Below, one piece after another: positions 1 through 9,986 of a DNA stretch of 54,601 nt. Source of the stretch: DAOUBA01 sp034432855 (GTDB lineage Bacteria > Chloroflexota > Anaerolineae > B4-G1); the NCBI GenBank assembly GCA_034432855.1, contig DAOUBA010000140.1, positions 1 to 54,601 on the forward strand. Direction: 5' to 3'. The notes below the pieces were generated by a model, which worked only from the letters and a program-made list of their open reading frames with translations, had not been told where the DNA came from and ran no database searches. How positions within the stretch are numbered: the first letter of the stretch is position 1; the number at the start of each line of letters is the position of its first letter. The translations under genes were made by a program, and so were the position numbers.

Positions 1-9
1 AGAAAATTC

Positions 10-117
10 ACCACGAAGGACACAAAGTCACACAAAGGAAATAAAGGAATTCCTTCGTGTCCTTTGTGTGCCCTTCGTGCCCTTGGTGGTTTTTGGTTCC
101 GGCTTGTCCGGGTTAGG
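10..117 (+). repeat. Dispersed gene-upstream repeat, copy A
   Basis: The stretch is built from permuted short words: CCACGAAGGACACAAAG at 11-27, and CCTTCGTG and CCTTTGTG words on the other arm at 51-90. It ends in a tail GGTTCCGGCTTGTCCGG at 95-111. The tail recurs at 21707-21723 and 23820-23837, each time upstream of a gene and in the same orientation. No coding signal is seen in 1-244. Confidence 0.7.
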
Positions 118-182
118 GATTAGGGGCTTTCTCTGGGGCCTGCTCCTTTCCTCAATCCCCAATCCCTGATCACCACTTGTCG

Positions 183-212
183 TTTTCCGCTCTCGTCGCT
201 TTGCGGTATAAT
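183..212 (+). promoter_or_regulatory. Probable gyrA promoter
   Basis: A perfect -10 hexamer TATAAT lies at 207-212. The best -35 is the weak TTTTCC at 183-188 with an 18-base spacer. Transcription would start near 219, giving a short leader with the GGAGG at 232-236. Confidence 0.55.
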
Positions 213-244
213 ACCCCCGAATTCCAACCCCGGAGGTCATATCT

Positions 245-2698
<2,454 letters not shown>

Positions 2699-2700
2699 TC

Positions 2701-2983
2701 GTGTTCCCAATATTTCCGATCAAAATTTATTGGCTCTGGCCCCTTCACGGTTACGCGCCGGTTATCTGGTTGAGCGGCATCGTCTGCTTATGGCTGACGC
2801 GCTACACGCACCAGTTGGCGCGGCGCTGGGGAGCGCGTTATTACTGGCTGTCCGCGTTCGTGCGTCCGCTGGGCGTAGGGCTCATCGTTGTTGGCTGGTT
2901 AGCCGTATCATCCGATCCGTTGGCCATGGTGCCCCACACTTTGCACGATTGGTTGAGAGTTCTGGGCTTGACAGGCGGGCTTG
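2701..2983 (+). pseudogene. N-terminal part of a frameshifted isoprenylcysteine methyltransferase-like gene
   Basis: A GTG start at 2701 with AGGAGGG eight bases upstream opens a frame encoding strongly hydrophobic sequence (YAPVIWLSGIVCLWLTRYTH, then VRPLGVGLIVVGWLAV), which fits the first membrane helices of an ICMT-type enzyme. The methyltransferase core continues only in another frame, from about 2972. The two frames join plausibly if one base is removed in the GGCGGGC run at 2973-2980, which would give one product of about 220 residues, a typical family length. It may be a real inactivating frameshift, a sequencing error, or two genes. The gyrA stop lies only two bases upstream, so both are probably co-transcribed. 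Confidence 0.6.
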
Positions 2984-3361
2984 ACCATGCAGTTCTGGGT
3001 AAGCCTGCTGTGTTGTTTGGGGACAGTGCTCTCGCTGGCGTTCGGACTCTGGGCTATTGCGATGTTGGGACTGCGACGCTCGTTCCTCTACCGACGGCTG
3101 GACGACCCGCTGATCACCTGCGGCCCATACAGCATCGTGCGACACCCGCAATTCCTGTCGGCGATCGGCATTATCTTCTTCGCAGGGCGATTCTTTCCCG
3201 GCGAGGGCTACTTTGGGCCGAACGACGTGATGTCGAATTGGGTGTTGTTCACCGCGGCCCTATGGATTCTGGCCGTGCTGGAGGATCGCGAACTGGCGGC
3301 GCACTTTGGTGCGGAGTACGAAGAGTATGCCCGCCGCGTGCCGCGCCTGTTCCCGAATTGA
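2981..3361 (+). CDS. Isoprenylcysteine carboxylmethyltransferase-family protein, C-terminal part
   Basis: Members of this integral membrane family transfer a methyl group from SAM to a lipid or prenylcysteine substrate. The product has two membrane helices followed by the family signature GPYSIVRHPQF (SAM and substrate site) and the C-terminal motif DRELAAHFGAEYEEYARRVP. Read alone from the TTG at 2981 it has 126 residues, short for the family. The missing helices are encoded just upstream in a different frame (2701-2983), so this is probably the distal part of a frameshifted gene. The substrate cannot be inferred, because bacteria with this family usually lack prenylated proteins. Confidence 0.7.
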   Translation: MTMQFWVSLLCCLGTVLSLAFGLWAIAMLGLRRSFLYRRLDDPLITCGPYSIVRHPQFLSAIGIIFFAGRFFPGEGYFGPNDVMSNWVLFTAALWILAVLEDRELAAHFGAEYEEYARRVPRLFPN

Positions 3362-3370
3362 GGTGAGACG

Positions 3371-3790
3371 ATGAGCGAGATGCTCGCTTGCGTTACAGGG
3401 ACGCCAGTGCTGGATAAATTGCCTTCACGAGTGCAACAGGCTGTCGTCGCCTTTCAACAGGCGCTACTGGCAGCATTCCCTGGCCAGATACGCCGTATTA
3501 TCCTCTACGGTTCCTACGCCCGTGGCAACGCCAGACCGGATTCTGACGTGGATGTCATCGTCGTAGTGGCCTGGGAGGAAGAGCGAATGCCGGATGGGGG
3601 CTACCGTTCCTGGTACAATGACCCACGTTGGGAGAGCATCGTAGGTATCGCGTTTGACCTTTCATTAGAGTATGGCGTCTGGATATCTCCCTACGTCGTC
3701 GGCGAGAACCGCTACCAGGCACATCGGCGGTGGTCGTTTTTCAAACAAGTGAGTCAGGAGGGGAACGTCCTATGGCCGAGTTCGAGTTAG
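3371..3790 (+). CDS. MNT-type nucleotidyltransferase (minimal, antitoxin-like)
   Basis: The 139 residues include the nucleotidyltransferase signature GSYARG followed by DSDVDVIVVV (about residues 46-64). The two aspartates of the metal site are present. In the minimal nucleotidyltransferase family such proteins commonly pair with HEPN proteins. In MntA-HepT systems the MNT protein AMPylates and silences the HEPN toxin. Here the HEPN gene starts inside the 3' end of this gene (19-base overlap), supporting such a pair. The start is ATG with AGGTGAG upstream. Confidence 0.85.
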   Translation: MSEMLACVTGTPVLDKLPSRVQQAVVAFQQALLAAFPGQIRRIILYGSYARGNARPDSDVDVIVVVAWEEERMPDGGYRSWYNDPRWESIVGIAFDLSLEYGVWISPYVVGENRYQAHRRWSFFKQVSQEGNVLWPSSS

Positions 3791-4209
3791 AAGAAGTCCA
3801 AACTTATCTCTCGCTGGCCGAGGAAAAACTGATCGTTGCCCGTGACCTGTTGATGTTGAAGCATTATCGGGATGTGGTTGCCAGAGCGTACTATGCGATG
3901 TTCTACGCGGCGAAGGCGGCCCTGTTGACCGTTGGGGCAATGGGTATACGCAAACACACTGGGATCGTTTCGTTCTTTGCAGAGCGCTTTGTCAAAACCG
4001 GCCGAATAGATCGCCGATACGGTGTGCTCCTGGCTCGCGCGCTGAATGACCGCATTGCTGCCGATTATGAGGCCGAGTTTCAGGCCGATGAGGGCCTGGC
4101 TCGCCAGGCCATCGCCGATGCTGAAGCCTTTCTCACCAAAGCGCGAGAATTGGTAGATGAGGCAGTAAGGGCAGAGGAGAAGCGAGAAGATGAAGCCCGG
4201 CCCTTATGA
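3772..4209 (+). CDS. HEPN domain protein (toxin-like partner of MNT)
   Basis: The 145 residues are almost all helical. They contain the HEPN features VARAYYAMFYAAKAALL (about residues 41-57), RKHTG and a C-terminal RALNDRIAADYE. The start chosen is ATG 3772, preceded by AGGAGGGG at 3756-3763. HEPN proteins are often RNases in toxin-antitoxin or defence systems. A canonical RX4-6H motif is not obvious here, so catalytic activity is uncertain. It overlaps the MNT gene by 19 bases and the next gene by 20 bases, which suggests translational coupling of all three. Confidence 0.85.
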   Translation: MAEFELEEVQTYLSLAEEKLIVARDLLMLKHYRDVVARAYYAMFYAAKAALLTVGAMGIRKHTGIVSFFAERFVKTGRIDRRYGVLLARALNDRIAADYEAEFQADEGLARQAIADAEAFLTKARELVDEAVRAEEKREDEARPL

Positions 4210-5554
4210 GCGTCGCCCCGGCCAGTTGATGGCCTTTATGGCGGAACCGGATGCGGAGGGTTTGGCCGAGACGCTGGTGGCGTTCGCCAACGCCGATGGC
4301 GGCACCGTCCTCATTGGCGTGGACGAGGAGGGGCGTGCCGTTGGCCGGGTGTATGCCGACGAGGTCGAAGCCGCCCTGCGCGCCGCTGCACACGAATGCC
4401 GCCCGCCGGTCGAGGTGCGCTGGCACCAGGCCGCTGCCGAAGATGGCCTGGTCTACGCCATCGTCGTCCCCCGCAGCACCGAACTGCACAGCCTGTCCGA
4501 TGGCCGTGTGCTGGTGCGCACCGGGGCAGAGAACCGGCCTCTGAGCGGCGACCAGATCCGCCAACTGGCAGCCACCAAGTCCACTGGCGATTTCGAGGCG
4601 GAACTCGCTCCCAGCGCACGGCGTGAAGACTTGGACGACGAGGTAATCGCCGAATTCGTCGTCAAGTGGCAGGAGCGCCAGCGCCGCGAGTGGACGCGTC
4701 CGGTGGACGAGTTGCTGATGGAAGTGGGCGCGCTCGACGAGAAGCGCCGCCCCACCGTCGCGGGCGTGCTGCTCTTTGCCCGCAATCCCCAGGCGTTCCT
4801 GCCCCAGAGTGGGTTGACCTTCGTCAAGTTCGTCGGCACCCTGCCGCGTGGCGAGGCCGGCCAGCCCGGCTATGGCCGCCGCGAAGAGATCGGCGGCCCC
4901 CTGCCGCGCATCATCCGGCGCACCTGGGAGGTCGTCGGCGAAGAGATGCGCATCGGCGCCGTGGTCACCGGATTGGAGCGGGAGGAACTCACCGAGTACC
5001 CGGTCGCCGCCGTGCGCGAGGCGCTGGTCAACGCCGTCGCCCACCGTGACTACCGTCTGGGCGGGCGGCGCATCGAGGTGCGCATGTTCTCCGATCGGCT
5101 CGAGATCACCAGCCCCGGTGGACTCCCCGGCTTTATCACGCTGGACAACATCATCGAGGAGCATTTCTCGCGCAACCCGCGCATCGTGGCGAGTCTGTAC
5201 CAGTGGGGCTATATCGAGGAACTGGGCTTGGGTGTGGATCTGATGATCGAGGAGATGGTGCGCGCCGGCCATCCCCCGCCCAAATTCAAGGATACCCCCT
5301 TCTCCTTCACCGTCACACTCTACAACATCCGCGAACGCGCCCCACAGCCGACCTGGGCGCGCACGATGAACGAGCGGCAGGCCAGGGCGCTGGCTTACGT
5401 TCAGGAGCACGGCAGCATCACCAACCGCGAATATCGTGAACTCTGCCCCGACGTGAGCGCCGAGACGCTGCGCCTGGACCTGGCCGACCTGGTAGAGCGC
5501 AACATCCTGCTCAAGATCGGGGATAAGAAGGGAACCTACTACATTCTGAAATGA
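4190..5554 (+). CDS. AlbA_2/Schlafen-type DNA-binding protein with GHKL-like ATPase domain and C-terminal HTH
   Basis: The 454 residues begin with an AlbA_2 domain (ETLVAFANADGGTVLIGVDEEG, about 24-45). A central region leads to a HATPase_c_4 segment (VREALVNAVAHRDY, then GLPGFITLDNI) and a C-terminal winged helix (about 385-450, ALAYVQEHGSITNREYRELC). This is the COG2865 architecture, annotated as transcriptional regulators or RecG-like ATP-binding proteins and frequent in mobile and defence contexts. The NAVAHRDY segment carries the Asn of the ATP-binding N-box. The start at 4190 lies 20 bases inside the HEPN gene. The three genes are probably one transcript, which makes this protein a candidate regulator or effector of the MNT-HEPN pair. 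Confidence 0.8.
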   Translation: MKPGPYERRPGQLMAFMAEPDAEGLAETLVAFANADGGTVLIGVDEEGRAVGRVYADEVEAALRAAAHECRPPVEVRWHQAAAEDGLVYAIVVPRSTELHSLSDGRVLVRTGAENRPLSGDQIRQLAATKSTGDFEAELAPSARREDLDDEVIAEFVVKWQERQRREWTRPVDELLMEVGALDEKRRPTVAGVLLFARNPQAFLPQSGLTFVKFVGTLPRGEAGQPGYGRREEIGGPLPRIIRRTWEVVGEEMRIGAVVTGLEREELTEYPVAAVREALVNAVAHRDYRLGGRRIEVRMFSDRLEITSPGGLPGFITLDNIIEEHFSRNPRIVASLYQWGYIEELGLGVDLMIEEMVRAGHPPPKFKDTPFSFTVTLYNIRERAPQPTWARTMNERQARALAYVQEHGSITNREYRELCPDVSAETLRLDLADLVERNILLKIGDKKGTYYILK

Positions 5555-5592
5555 CCGATGACAAATGGCCGATGACTAAACAGGAGGTCGAG

Positions 5593-5877
5593 ATGGAGAT
5601 CAAGGTCGAAAGAAACCCAGATGAGGAACGCCTGCGAGAGTTGGGTGTGCGGGACTGGCCGATCTGGACCAAGGAGGTATCCGAGTTTCCCTGGGAGTAC
5701 GACGCCGATGAGGTCTGCTACATTCTCGAAGGGGAGGTCACCGTCACGCCCGACGGTGGCGAGCCGGTACACATCCGGGCCGGCGACCTGGTGACGTTTC
5801 CCAAGGGGATGACCTGTACGTGGAAGATCACACGGGACATTCGGAAGCATTATGATTTCCCAGAGTCGCAACGATGA
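5593..5877 (+). CDS. Cupin domain protein (DUF861/Cupin_3)
   Basis: This is a single small cupin of 94 residues. The barrel motifs are VCYILEGEVTVTPDGG and IRAGDLVTFPKGMTCTW. Cupin_3 proteins relate to ureidoglycine aminohydrolase and many uncharacterised small-molecule binders, so no substrate can be assigned. The start is ATG 5593 with AGGAGG at 5582-5587. An upstream in-frame ATG at 5551 lies in permuted words (ACCGATGACAAATGGCCGATG) and has no ribosome site. The 3' end overlaps the next ATG by four bases. Confidence 0.8.
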   Translation: MEIKVERNPDEERLRELGVRDWPIWTKEVSEFPWEYDADEVCYILEGEVTVTPDGGEPVHIRAGDLVTFPKGMTCTWKITRDIRKHYDFPESQR

Positions 5878-6638
5878 CAGCGGAACTCGAACAAAGCCTG
5901 AAGGCCATCATCTTGGGACACCTGGCGCGACTTGAGCAGTATAGACCTGCTCACGGGCGCGGCCCCGAAAGTCTGAGTACCGCAGAATTGAAGCAGGCGT
6001 TGGCCGGCGATCCGGTCTACTCGATCTTTGGCCTGGACTCCCCAGAGTACATCGCAGCTACATTGGCCGGAGGTACCATCACCAGCATCCACCGCAAGAT
6101 CGGCGATGCCTACGAGGATTGCATCCGTGCCATCTTCTCGGCCCGGTACCAGCTGGATGCCGAGCAGATCCGCTACACCGCTGTGATCGCTTCAGGCGAT
6201 AAGCAGAGCCAACGTAGCCTGGATGTGTACCTGGCGCTGGACGACATCCCCGCAGCCTATCGGAAGAGGTGGATCGCCTATGCTCACGATTGCTTGAAGC
6301 GATTCAGTCCGGTGCCCAGGCTGAACATCATGGCTCTTGGATTCGAGGTGCGCCATTGTTATCAATCGGCGGACGCCAAACGTGTCCAGGCAGATGAGGC
6401 AATGGCACGCCACTGCATTGTATCTGGTATATTGCCCGTGATGCTCATCTTCTGCGCACAATCGAATCGGAGCGTCATCAACCGCTATCGTTCTCTGTGG
6501 ATCGTGACGGAAGGGTTCGAGTCCTACGAATTGGTAAAAGCCCAGACCGGTTTCGATTTTTATGCTTTCCTGCTTGCCCACCGAGAAGCGTTTCGTCAGC
6601 CGGTCATCAGGGTATTACAAGGGTTGCGAGAAGAATGA
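5874..6638 (+). CDS. Putative type II restriction endonuclease
   Basis: No domain was recognised with certainty in the 254 residues. A segment IHRKIGDAYEDCIRAIF (about 73-89) resembles the helix that precedes the catalytic core in many restriction enzymes. DKQSQRSLDVYLALDD and QSADAKRVQADEA contain acidic and lysine residues that could form a PD-(D/E)xK-like site. The main argument is context: the ATG of a DNA methyltransferase overlaps its stop codon (ATGA at 6635-6638), as in compact R-M pairs. It could instead be another protein accompanying an orphan methylase. Confidence 0.5.
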   Translation: MTAELEQSLKAIILGHLARLEQYRPAHGRGPESLSTAELKQALAGDPVYSIFGLDSPEYIAATLAGGTITSIHRKIGDAYEDCIRAIFSARYQLDAEQIRYTAVIASGDKQSQRSLDVYLALDDIPAAYRKRWIAYAHDCLKRFSPVPRLNIMALGFEVRHCYQSADAKRVQADEAMARHCIVSGILPVMLIFCAQSNRSVINRYRSLWIVTEGFESYELVKAQTGFDFYAFLLAHREAFRQPVIRVLQGLREE

Positions 6639-7924
6639 CAATCTATCCTCGGCAACTTCCGCTGCTCACCGATCATCATACGCTCTTCCGCGGGCGGTCG
6701 GTCAAGTCTGTTACCTTCAAAGGCAACTTTGATTACCCGATTCATCGCTGGTTTCGCCTCACGCCGAGTTTCTCGCCCGAACTGGTCGTGGACATTTTGG
6801 CCCACTGGAACCTCCCGGTCGGCGTCAGCGTGTTGGAGCCGTTTTGCGGTGTTGGCACAACCCCTCTGGTGTGCCAGGAAAAGGGACTGTCTTGTTGCGC
6901 GGTAGAACTCAATCCGCTGCTACATTTCGTGACCAGGGTAAAGACAACACCTTACGATCACCCGGATGACTTGCCCGTGGTTGCTCAATGGGTATTATCT
7001 CTGGCCCAGCAGCATTTCGATGTGACGCGGGCAATGGATGCCGAGACATTTCAGGTGGAGTATCATGCGGCTATCCCCGCGATTCGAAATGTGACCAAGT
7101 GGTGGTCGCTTCCCGTGCTCAAGAAACTGGTTGCCTTGCGCCTGGCTATGGCTGCCCTCCCTCTAGCGCCCGTTACGGCCGATCTACTGAACCTGGCAGT
7201 GGTCAGTATGCTAATAGAAGTATCCAATGCGCGGCATAACCACCCCTCACTTTCGTTCGCCGGGACTCCCAGAGGTGACGCACCGGTTTTCGAGCAGTTC
7301 GAAGAGCGGGTAACTATGATGGCAGATGACCTTGCCGGTTTTCCCCGCTCAAGGTCAGAGGCAGTTGTCTTGCTGGGGAATTCTAAGCAGTTGGAGAAGG
7401 TTCTACCGTCAGGCTATCTCTGTGATGCCGTGATTACGTCGCCTCCTTATCCCAACCGCTATAGCTACGCGCGCGAGACTCGCCCGCAGATGTTCTACTT
7501 GGGATTAGTCAAGAGTGGACGAGAGGTTGGGCAGTTGGAAATTGACGCCATCGGCGGTACGTGGGGTAAGGCGACTTCCATCTTGGAGCGCGACGTGGAT
7601 TATCGGTCACCGGCAGTGGCAATGGCTTTGCGCGGCATTCCCGAATCTATAGGCCAACACAGTCGCCTGATGCGGAATTATGTGATCCGGTATTTTAACG
7701 ACATAGAGATGCACGTCGAATCGCTCATTCCCTTTCTCCACAAGACGGCGCGCTTGGCTTACGTCATCGGCAACAGCAAGTTCTATGGCGTCGTTTTGCC
7801 TTCGGACGAGATCCTGGCGGATGTCTTTGAGGCACATGGGTTGCGGATCGCTTCAATCGAGCGCATGAGGCGGCGGAACAGCAAGTCCGGCCTCTACGAG
7901 GCGATTGTATTTGCCGAGCGTTGA
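6635..7924 (+). CDS. DNA (amino) methyltransferase
   Basis: This SAM-dependent DNA methyltransferase of 429 residues shows motif I EPFCGVGTT (about 69-77) and a downstream catalytic motif IV TSPPYPNRYSY (about 268-278). SPPY is typical of N4-cytosine and some N6-adenine enzymes. Motif I precedes motif IV, with about 190 residues between them that could hold the target-recognition region. The start is ATG 6635, overlapping the upstream stop. Upstream in-frame codons lie inside the preceding gene. It probably protects the host DNA against the neighbouring putative endonuclease. The target sequence cannot be deduced. Confidence 0.85.
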   Translation: MTIYPRQLPLLTDHHTLFRGRSVKSVTFKGNFDYPIHRWFRLTPSFSPELVVDILAHWNLPVGVSVLEPFCGVGTTPLVCQEKGLSCCAVELNPLLHFVTRVKTTPYDHPDDLPVVAQWVLSLAQQHFDVTRAMDAETFQVEYHAAIPAIRNVTKWWSLPVLKKLVALRLAMAALPLAPVTADLLNLAVVSMLIEVSNARHNHPSLSFAGTPRGDAPVFEQFEERVTMMADDLAGFPRSRSEAVVLLGNSKQLEKVLPSGYLCDAVITSPPYPNRYSYARETRPQMFYLGLVKSGREVGQLEIDAIGGTWGKATSILERDVDYRSPAVAMALRGIPESIGQHSRLMRNYVIRYFNDIEMHVESLIPFLHKTARLAYVIGNSKFYGVVLPSDEILADVFEAHGLRIASIERMRRRNSKSGLYEAIVFAER

Positions 7925-7970
7925 TTGGCTGCCGATGAGCGCGCGGTCAGGAGAAGAGGTTCGTTTTGTA

Positions 7971-8432
7971 ATGAGTCGGCCAGAGAGCCAGCAGAAAGAG
8001 CAACGGCGACTCACCCTCGCCCAGAAGGCGGTGTTGCTTACCGGCCTGCTGATGCTCGCCCTAGGGCTGGGTAATCTGGTACGGTTGGGCGGGGCAATGT
8101 ACTTTGCCCGCCGCCTGCCCGACCTGCCCATGACGGTTTCGTGGACATACCTGGCGGCGATGGGCGGTTTCTGGGGCGCGGCTTTCATCGCCTGCGCTGT
8201 GGGGTTGGCGCGCTTTCGCCCGTGGGGGCGCTGGGGAACGCTCGCCGCAGTGACGCTGTACGAGGTCCACGTCTGGCTCAACCACCTGCTCTTCGACGCC
8301 AACGACTATGCCCGCTTGGTCCGGCCACGCGACCTGGCGTTGACCGCGCTGTTGTTGGCGACCGTCTGGGGCGGGCTGAACTGGCCGCGCATACGCAAGG
8401 TGTTTGTGCAGCGCCGCGAAACTGTGGTATAA
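7971..8432 (+). CDS. Small membrane protein, four predicted helices
   Basis: The 153 residues begin with a short charged N-terminus (MSRPESQQKEQRR). Helices follow: AVLLTGLLMLALGLGNLV, YLAAMGGFWGAAFIACAVGL, a re-entrant TLAAVTLYEVHVWLNHLLF and LALTALLLATVWGGL. The family was not recognised. ATG 7971 has AGGAGAAGAGG 11 bases upstream. In-frame ATG 7935 would add 12 residues. Its 3' end contains a promoter for the downstream export operon. Confidence 0.65.
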   Translation: MSRPESQQKEQRRLTLAQKAVLLTGLLMLALGLGNLVRLGGAMYFARRLPDLPMTVSWTYLAAMGGFWGAAFIACAVGLARFRPWGRWGTLAAVTLYEVHVWLNHLLFDANDYARLVRPRDLALTALLLATVWGGLNWPRIRKVFVQRRETVV

Positions 8433-8433
8433 T
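8404..8433 (+). promoter_or_regulatory. Extended -10 promoter of the ABC export operon
   Basis: TATAAT at 8428-8433 is preceded by TGG, giving the extended -10 form TGnTATAAT. A partial -35 TTGTGC sits at 8404-8409 with an 18-base spacer. The -10 overlaps the stop codon of the upstream membrane-protein gene. A second TATAAT at 8560-8565 has no convincing -35. Confidence 0.6.
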
Positions 8434-8461
8434 AGTTTCTCTGGGTCGAAGATTATGCAGA

Positions 8462-8553
8462 GACCCGGTTCTCCTGAGGGGCCGTCGAGCAGGCGATCAG
8501 GAATTGGGCCGGGTCGTATTCGGTCAGCATTCGCTCAGGATGCTCTCAGCGAA
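8462..8553 (+). other. Structured 5' leader upstream of the export operon
   Basis: Stem GACCCGG 8462-8468 pairs with CCGGGTC 8509-8515. Inside it, TCCTGA 8472-8477 pairs with TCAGGA 8497-8502. A second hairpin pairs TTCGCT 8530-8535 with AGCGAA 8548-8553. The leader of about 190 bases between the promoter and the start at 8627 is long for this window. No known riboswitch was recognised. Confidence 0.35.
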
Positions 8554-8626
8554 CGCAGGTATAATATTTCTTCGTGCGACTGCATCGAATGCTCTTCGCT
8601 GGACTTTATGAGGAGGCCGTGCGACT

Positions 8627-9973
8627 ATGTTCCGACGAATGAAGTGGATCCCCGTTCTGCTCGCAGCCGTCATTGCGATGACGGGTTGCTCGAGAGGAGC
8701 GTCGCAGGAGAAAGCGACACCTACTCCCATTCCTACGCCGATCGTGCCTACCAAGCCCACCTACGTGGTGCAGCGCGGTGAAGTGGTCAAGACCCTCGAG
8801 TTCAGCGGGCGCGTCTCGCCGGTCGTTGAACAGGAACTCTTCTTCCGTACCGGCGGTTACGTCGCCCACGTCTATGTGACCCGCAATCAGGAGGTCAAAG
8901 CTGGGGACATCCTGGCCGAACTCGAGATCACCGACCTGCTGAATCAACTGGCGCAGGCCCAGGCCAATCTCCAGGCCACGCAAATGGCCTCGGAGCGGCA
9001 GGTGGCCGAGGCTGAGGCCAACCTGCGTACGGCCGAACTCCGCCTGGCCCAGGCCAGGGCGCAGGACACCGACTCGCAGGTGACAGTTGCCGAGGTGAAC
9101 CTGGAACGGGCGCGACAGGCCCTGGCCGATGCACAGGAAGAGTATGACAAAGTAATGAACCGGACTTGGGAGCCGGATGAAGTGCGCGAGTCCTATGCCC
9201 GTTGGCTTCGTGACGCGGAATTGAATCTGCGGGTAGCGGAAGCCAGTTACCGGGCGGCGCTCCAGGCCCGCGAGGCGCACAAATACGAGATCCAAATCCT
9301 GCAACTGAACGTGGAGCAGGCCCGCAGGCGCCTGGAAGAAGTCCAGGCCGGTCTCGACATCCAGCAGGCGCAACTGACGGTGCAGCGGCTGGAAGCCCAG
9401 GTCGCCGACGCTCGCGTCGTGGCGCCGTTCGACGGCATCATGCTCTCGCTCAGCCTGGCAGAGGGCCGTCTCGTGGATGCCTACCGGGTCGTCATGAGCG
9501 TCGCAGACCCGACCCAACTGGAAGTTAGCGCCAACCTCGATCAGAAGCAGATGGAAGGGCTGGCCGAAGGCATGCCGGCAACGGCGGAGTTGACCAGCCG
9601 GCCTGGTGAGGCGATCCTGGCCACCATCCGGCGGTTGCCGTATCCCTATGGCAGCGGTGGCCGTGCCACCAGCAGCGCCGGCACTGCAGTGACGGAAGAA
9701 GACACCTCCACCCGTGTGACGTTGGACCCAAAGTCGAGAGTGAGTTACAAACTGGGTGACCTGGTGCGCGTGACCGTCGTGCTGGAGCGCAAAGCGGACG
9801 TGCTCTGGCTGCCGCCGCAGGCAATCCGCACCTTCGAAGGGCGCAAGTTCGTCGTGGTACAGGAACCGGAAGGCGCCCAACGGCGGGTGGACGTCAAGAT
9901 CGGCATCGAGAGCGAGGATCGTGTCGAGATCGAAGAGGGCCTGACCGAGGGCCAGGTCGTAGTCAGCCCATAG
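8627..9973 (+). CDS. Lipoprotein periplasmic-adaptor/HlyD-like (MacA/YknX type)
   Basis: This 448-residue adaptor belongs to a MacB/YknZ-type ABC exporter. A lipoprotein signal ends in the lipobox MTGC (about residues 18-21), followed by a Pro/Thr-rich linker (ATPTPIPTPIVPTKP). The N-terminal biotinyl-lipoyl strand region is followed by a long heptad-rich coiled-coil hairpin (about 105-260: QAQANLQATQMASERQVAEA and similar) and then the second lipoyl half VVAPFDGIMLSLSLAEG and a beta-barrel. AGGAGG at 8611-8616 supports the start. It leads an operon with the permease 13 bases downstream. Lipid anchoring suits a monoderm cell, where the adaptor works outside the membrane without an outer-membrane channel. 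Confidence 0.9.
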   Translation: MFRRMKWIPVLLAAVIAMTGCSRGASQEKATPTPIPTPIVPTKPTYVVQRGEVVKTLEFSGRVSPVVEQELFFRTGGYVAHVYVTRNQEVKAGDILAELEITDLLNQLAQAQANLQATQMASERQVAEAEANLRTAELRLAQARAQDTDSQVTVAEVNLERARQALADAQEEYDKVMNRTWEPDEVRESYARWLRDAELNLRVAEASYRAALQAREAHKYEIQILQLNVEQARRRLEEVQAGLDIQQAQLTVQRLEAQVADARVVAPFDGIMLSLSLAEGRLVDAYRVVMSVADPTQLEVSANLDQKQMEGLAEGMPATAELTSRPGEAILATIRRLPYPYGSGGRATSSAGTAVTEEDTSTRVTLDPKSRVSYKLGDLVRVTVVLERKADVLWLPPQAIRTFEGRKFVVVQEPEGAQRRVDVKIGIESEDRVEIEEGLTEGQVVVSP

Positions 9974-9986
9974 AGGCGATAGACGT

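Noticed and set aside
4133..5410. 425-codon minus-strand frame opposite the AlbA_2 ATPase gene
   Set aside because: The plus strand encodes a recognisable AlbA_2/HATPase/HTH protein with a ribosome-linked overlap to HEPN, so the minus frame is a shadow.
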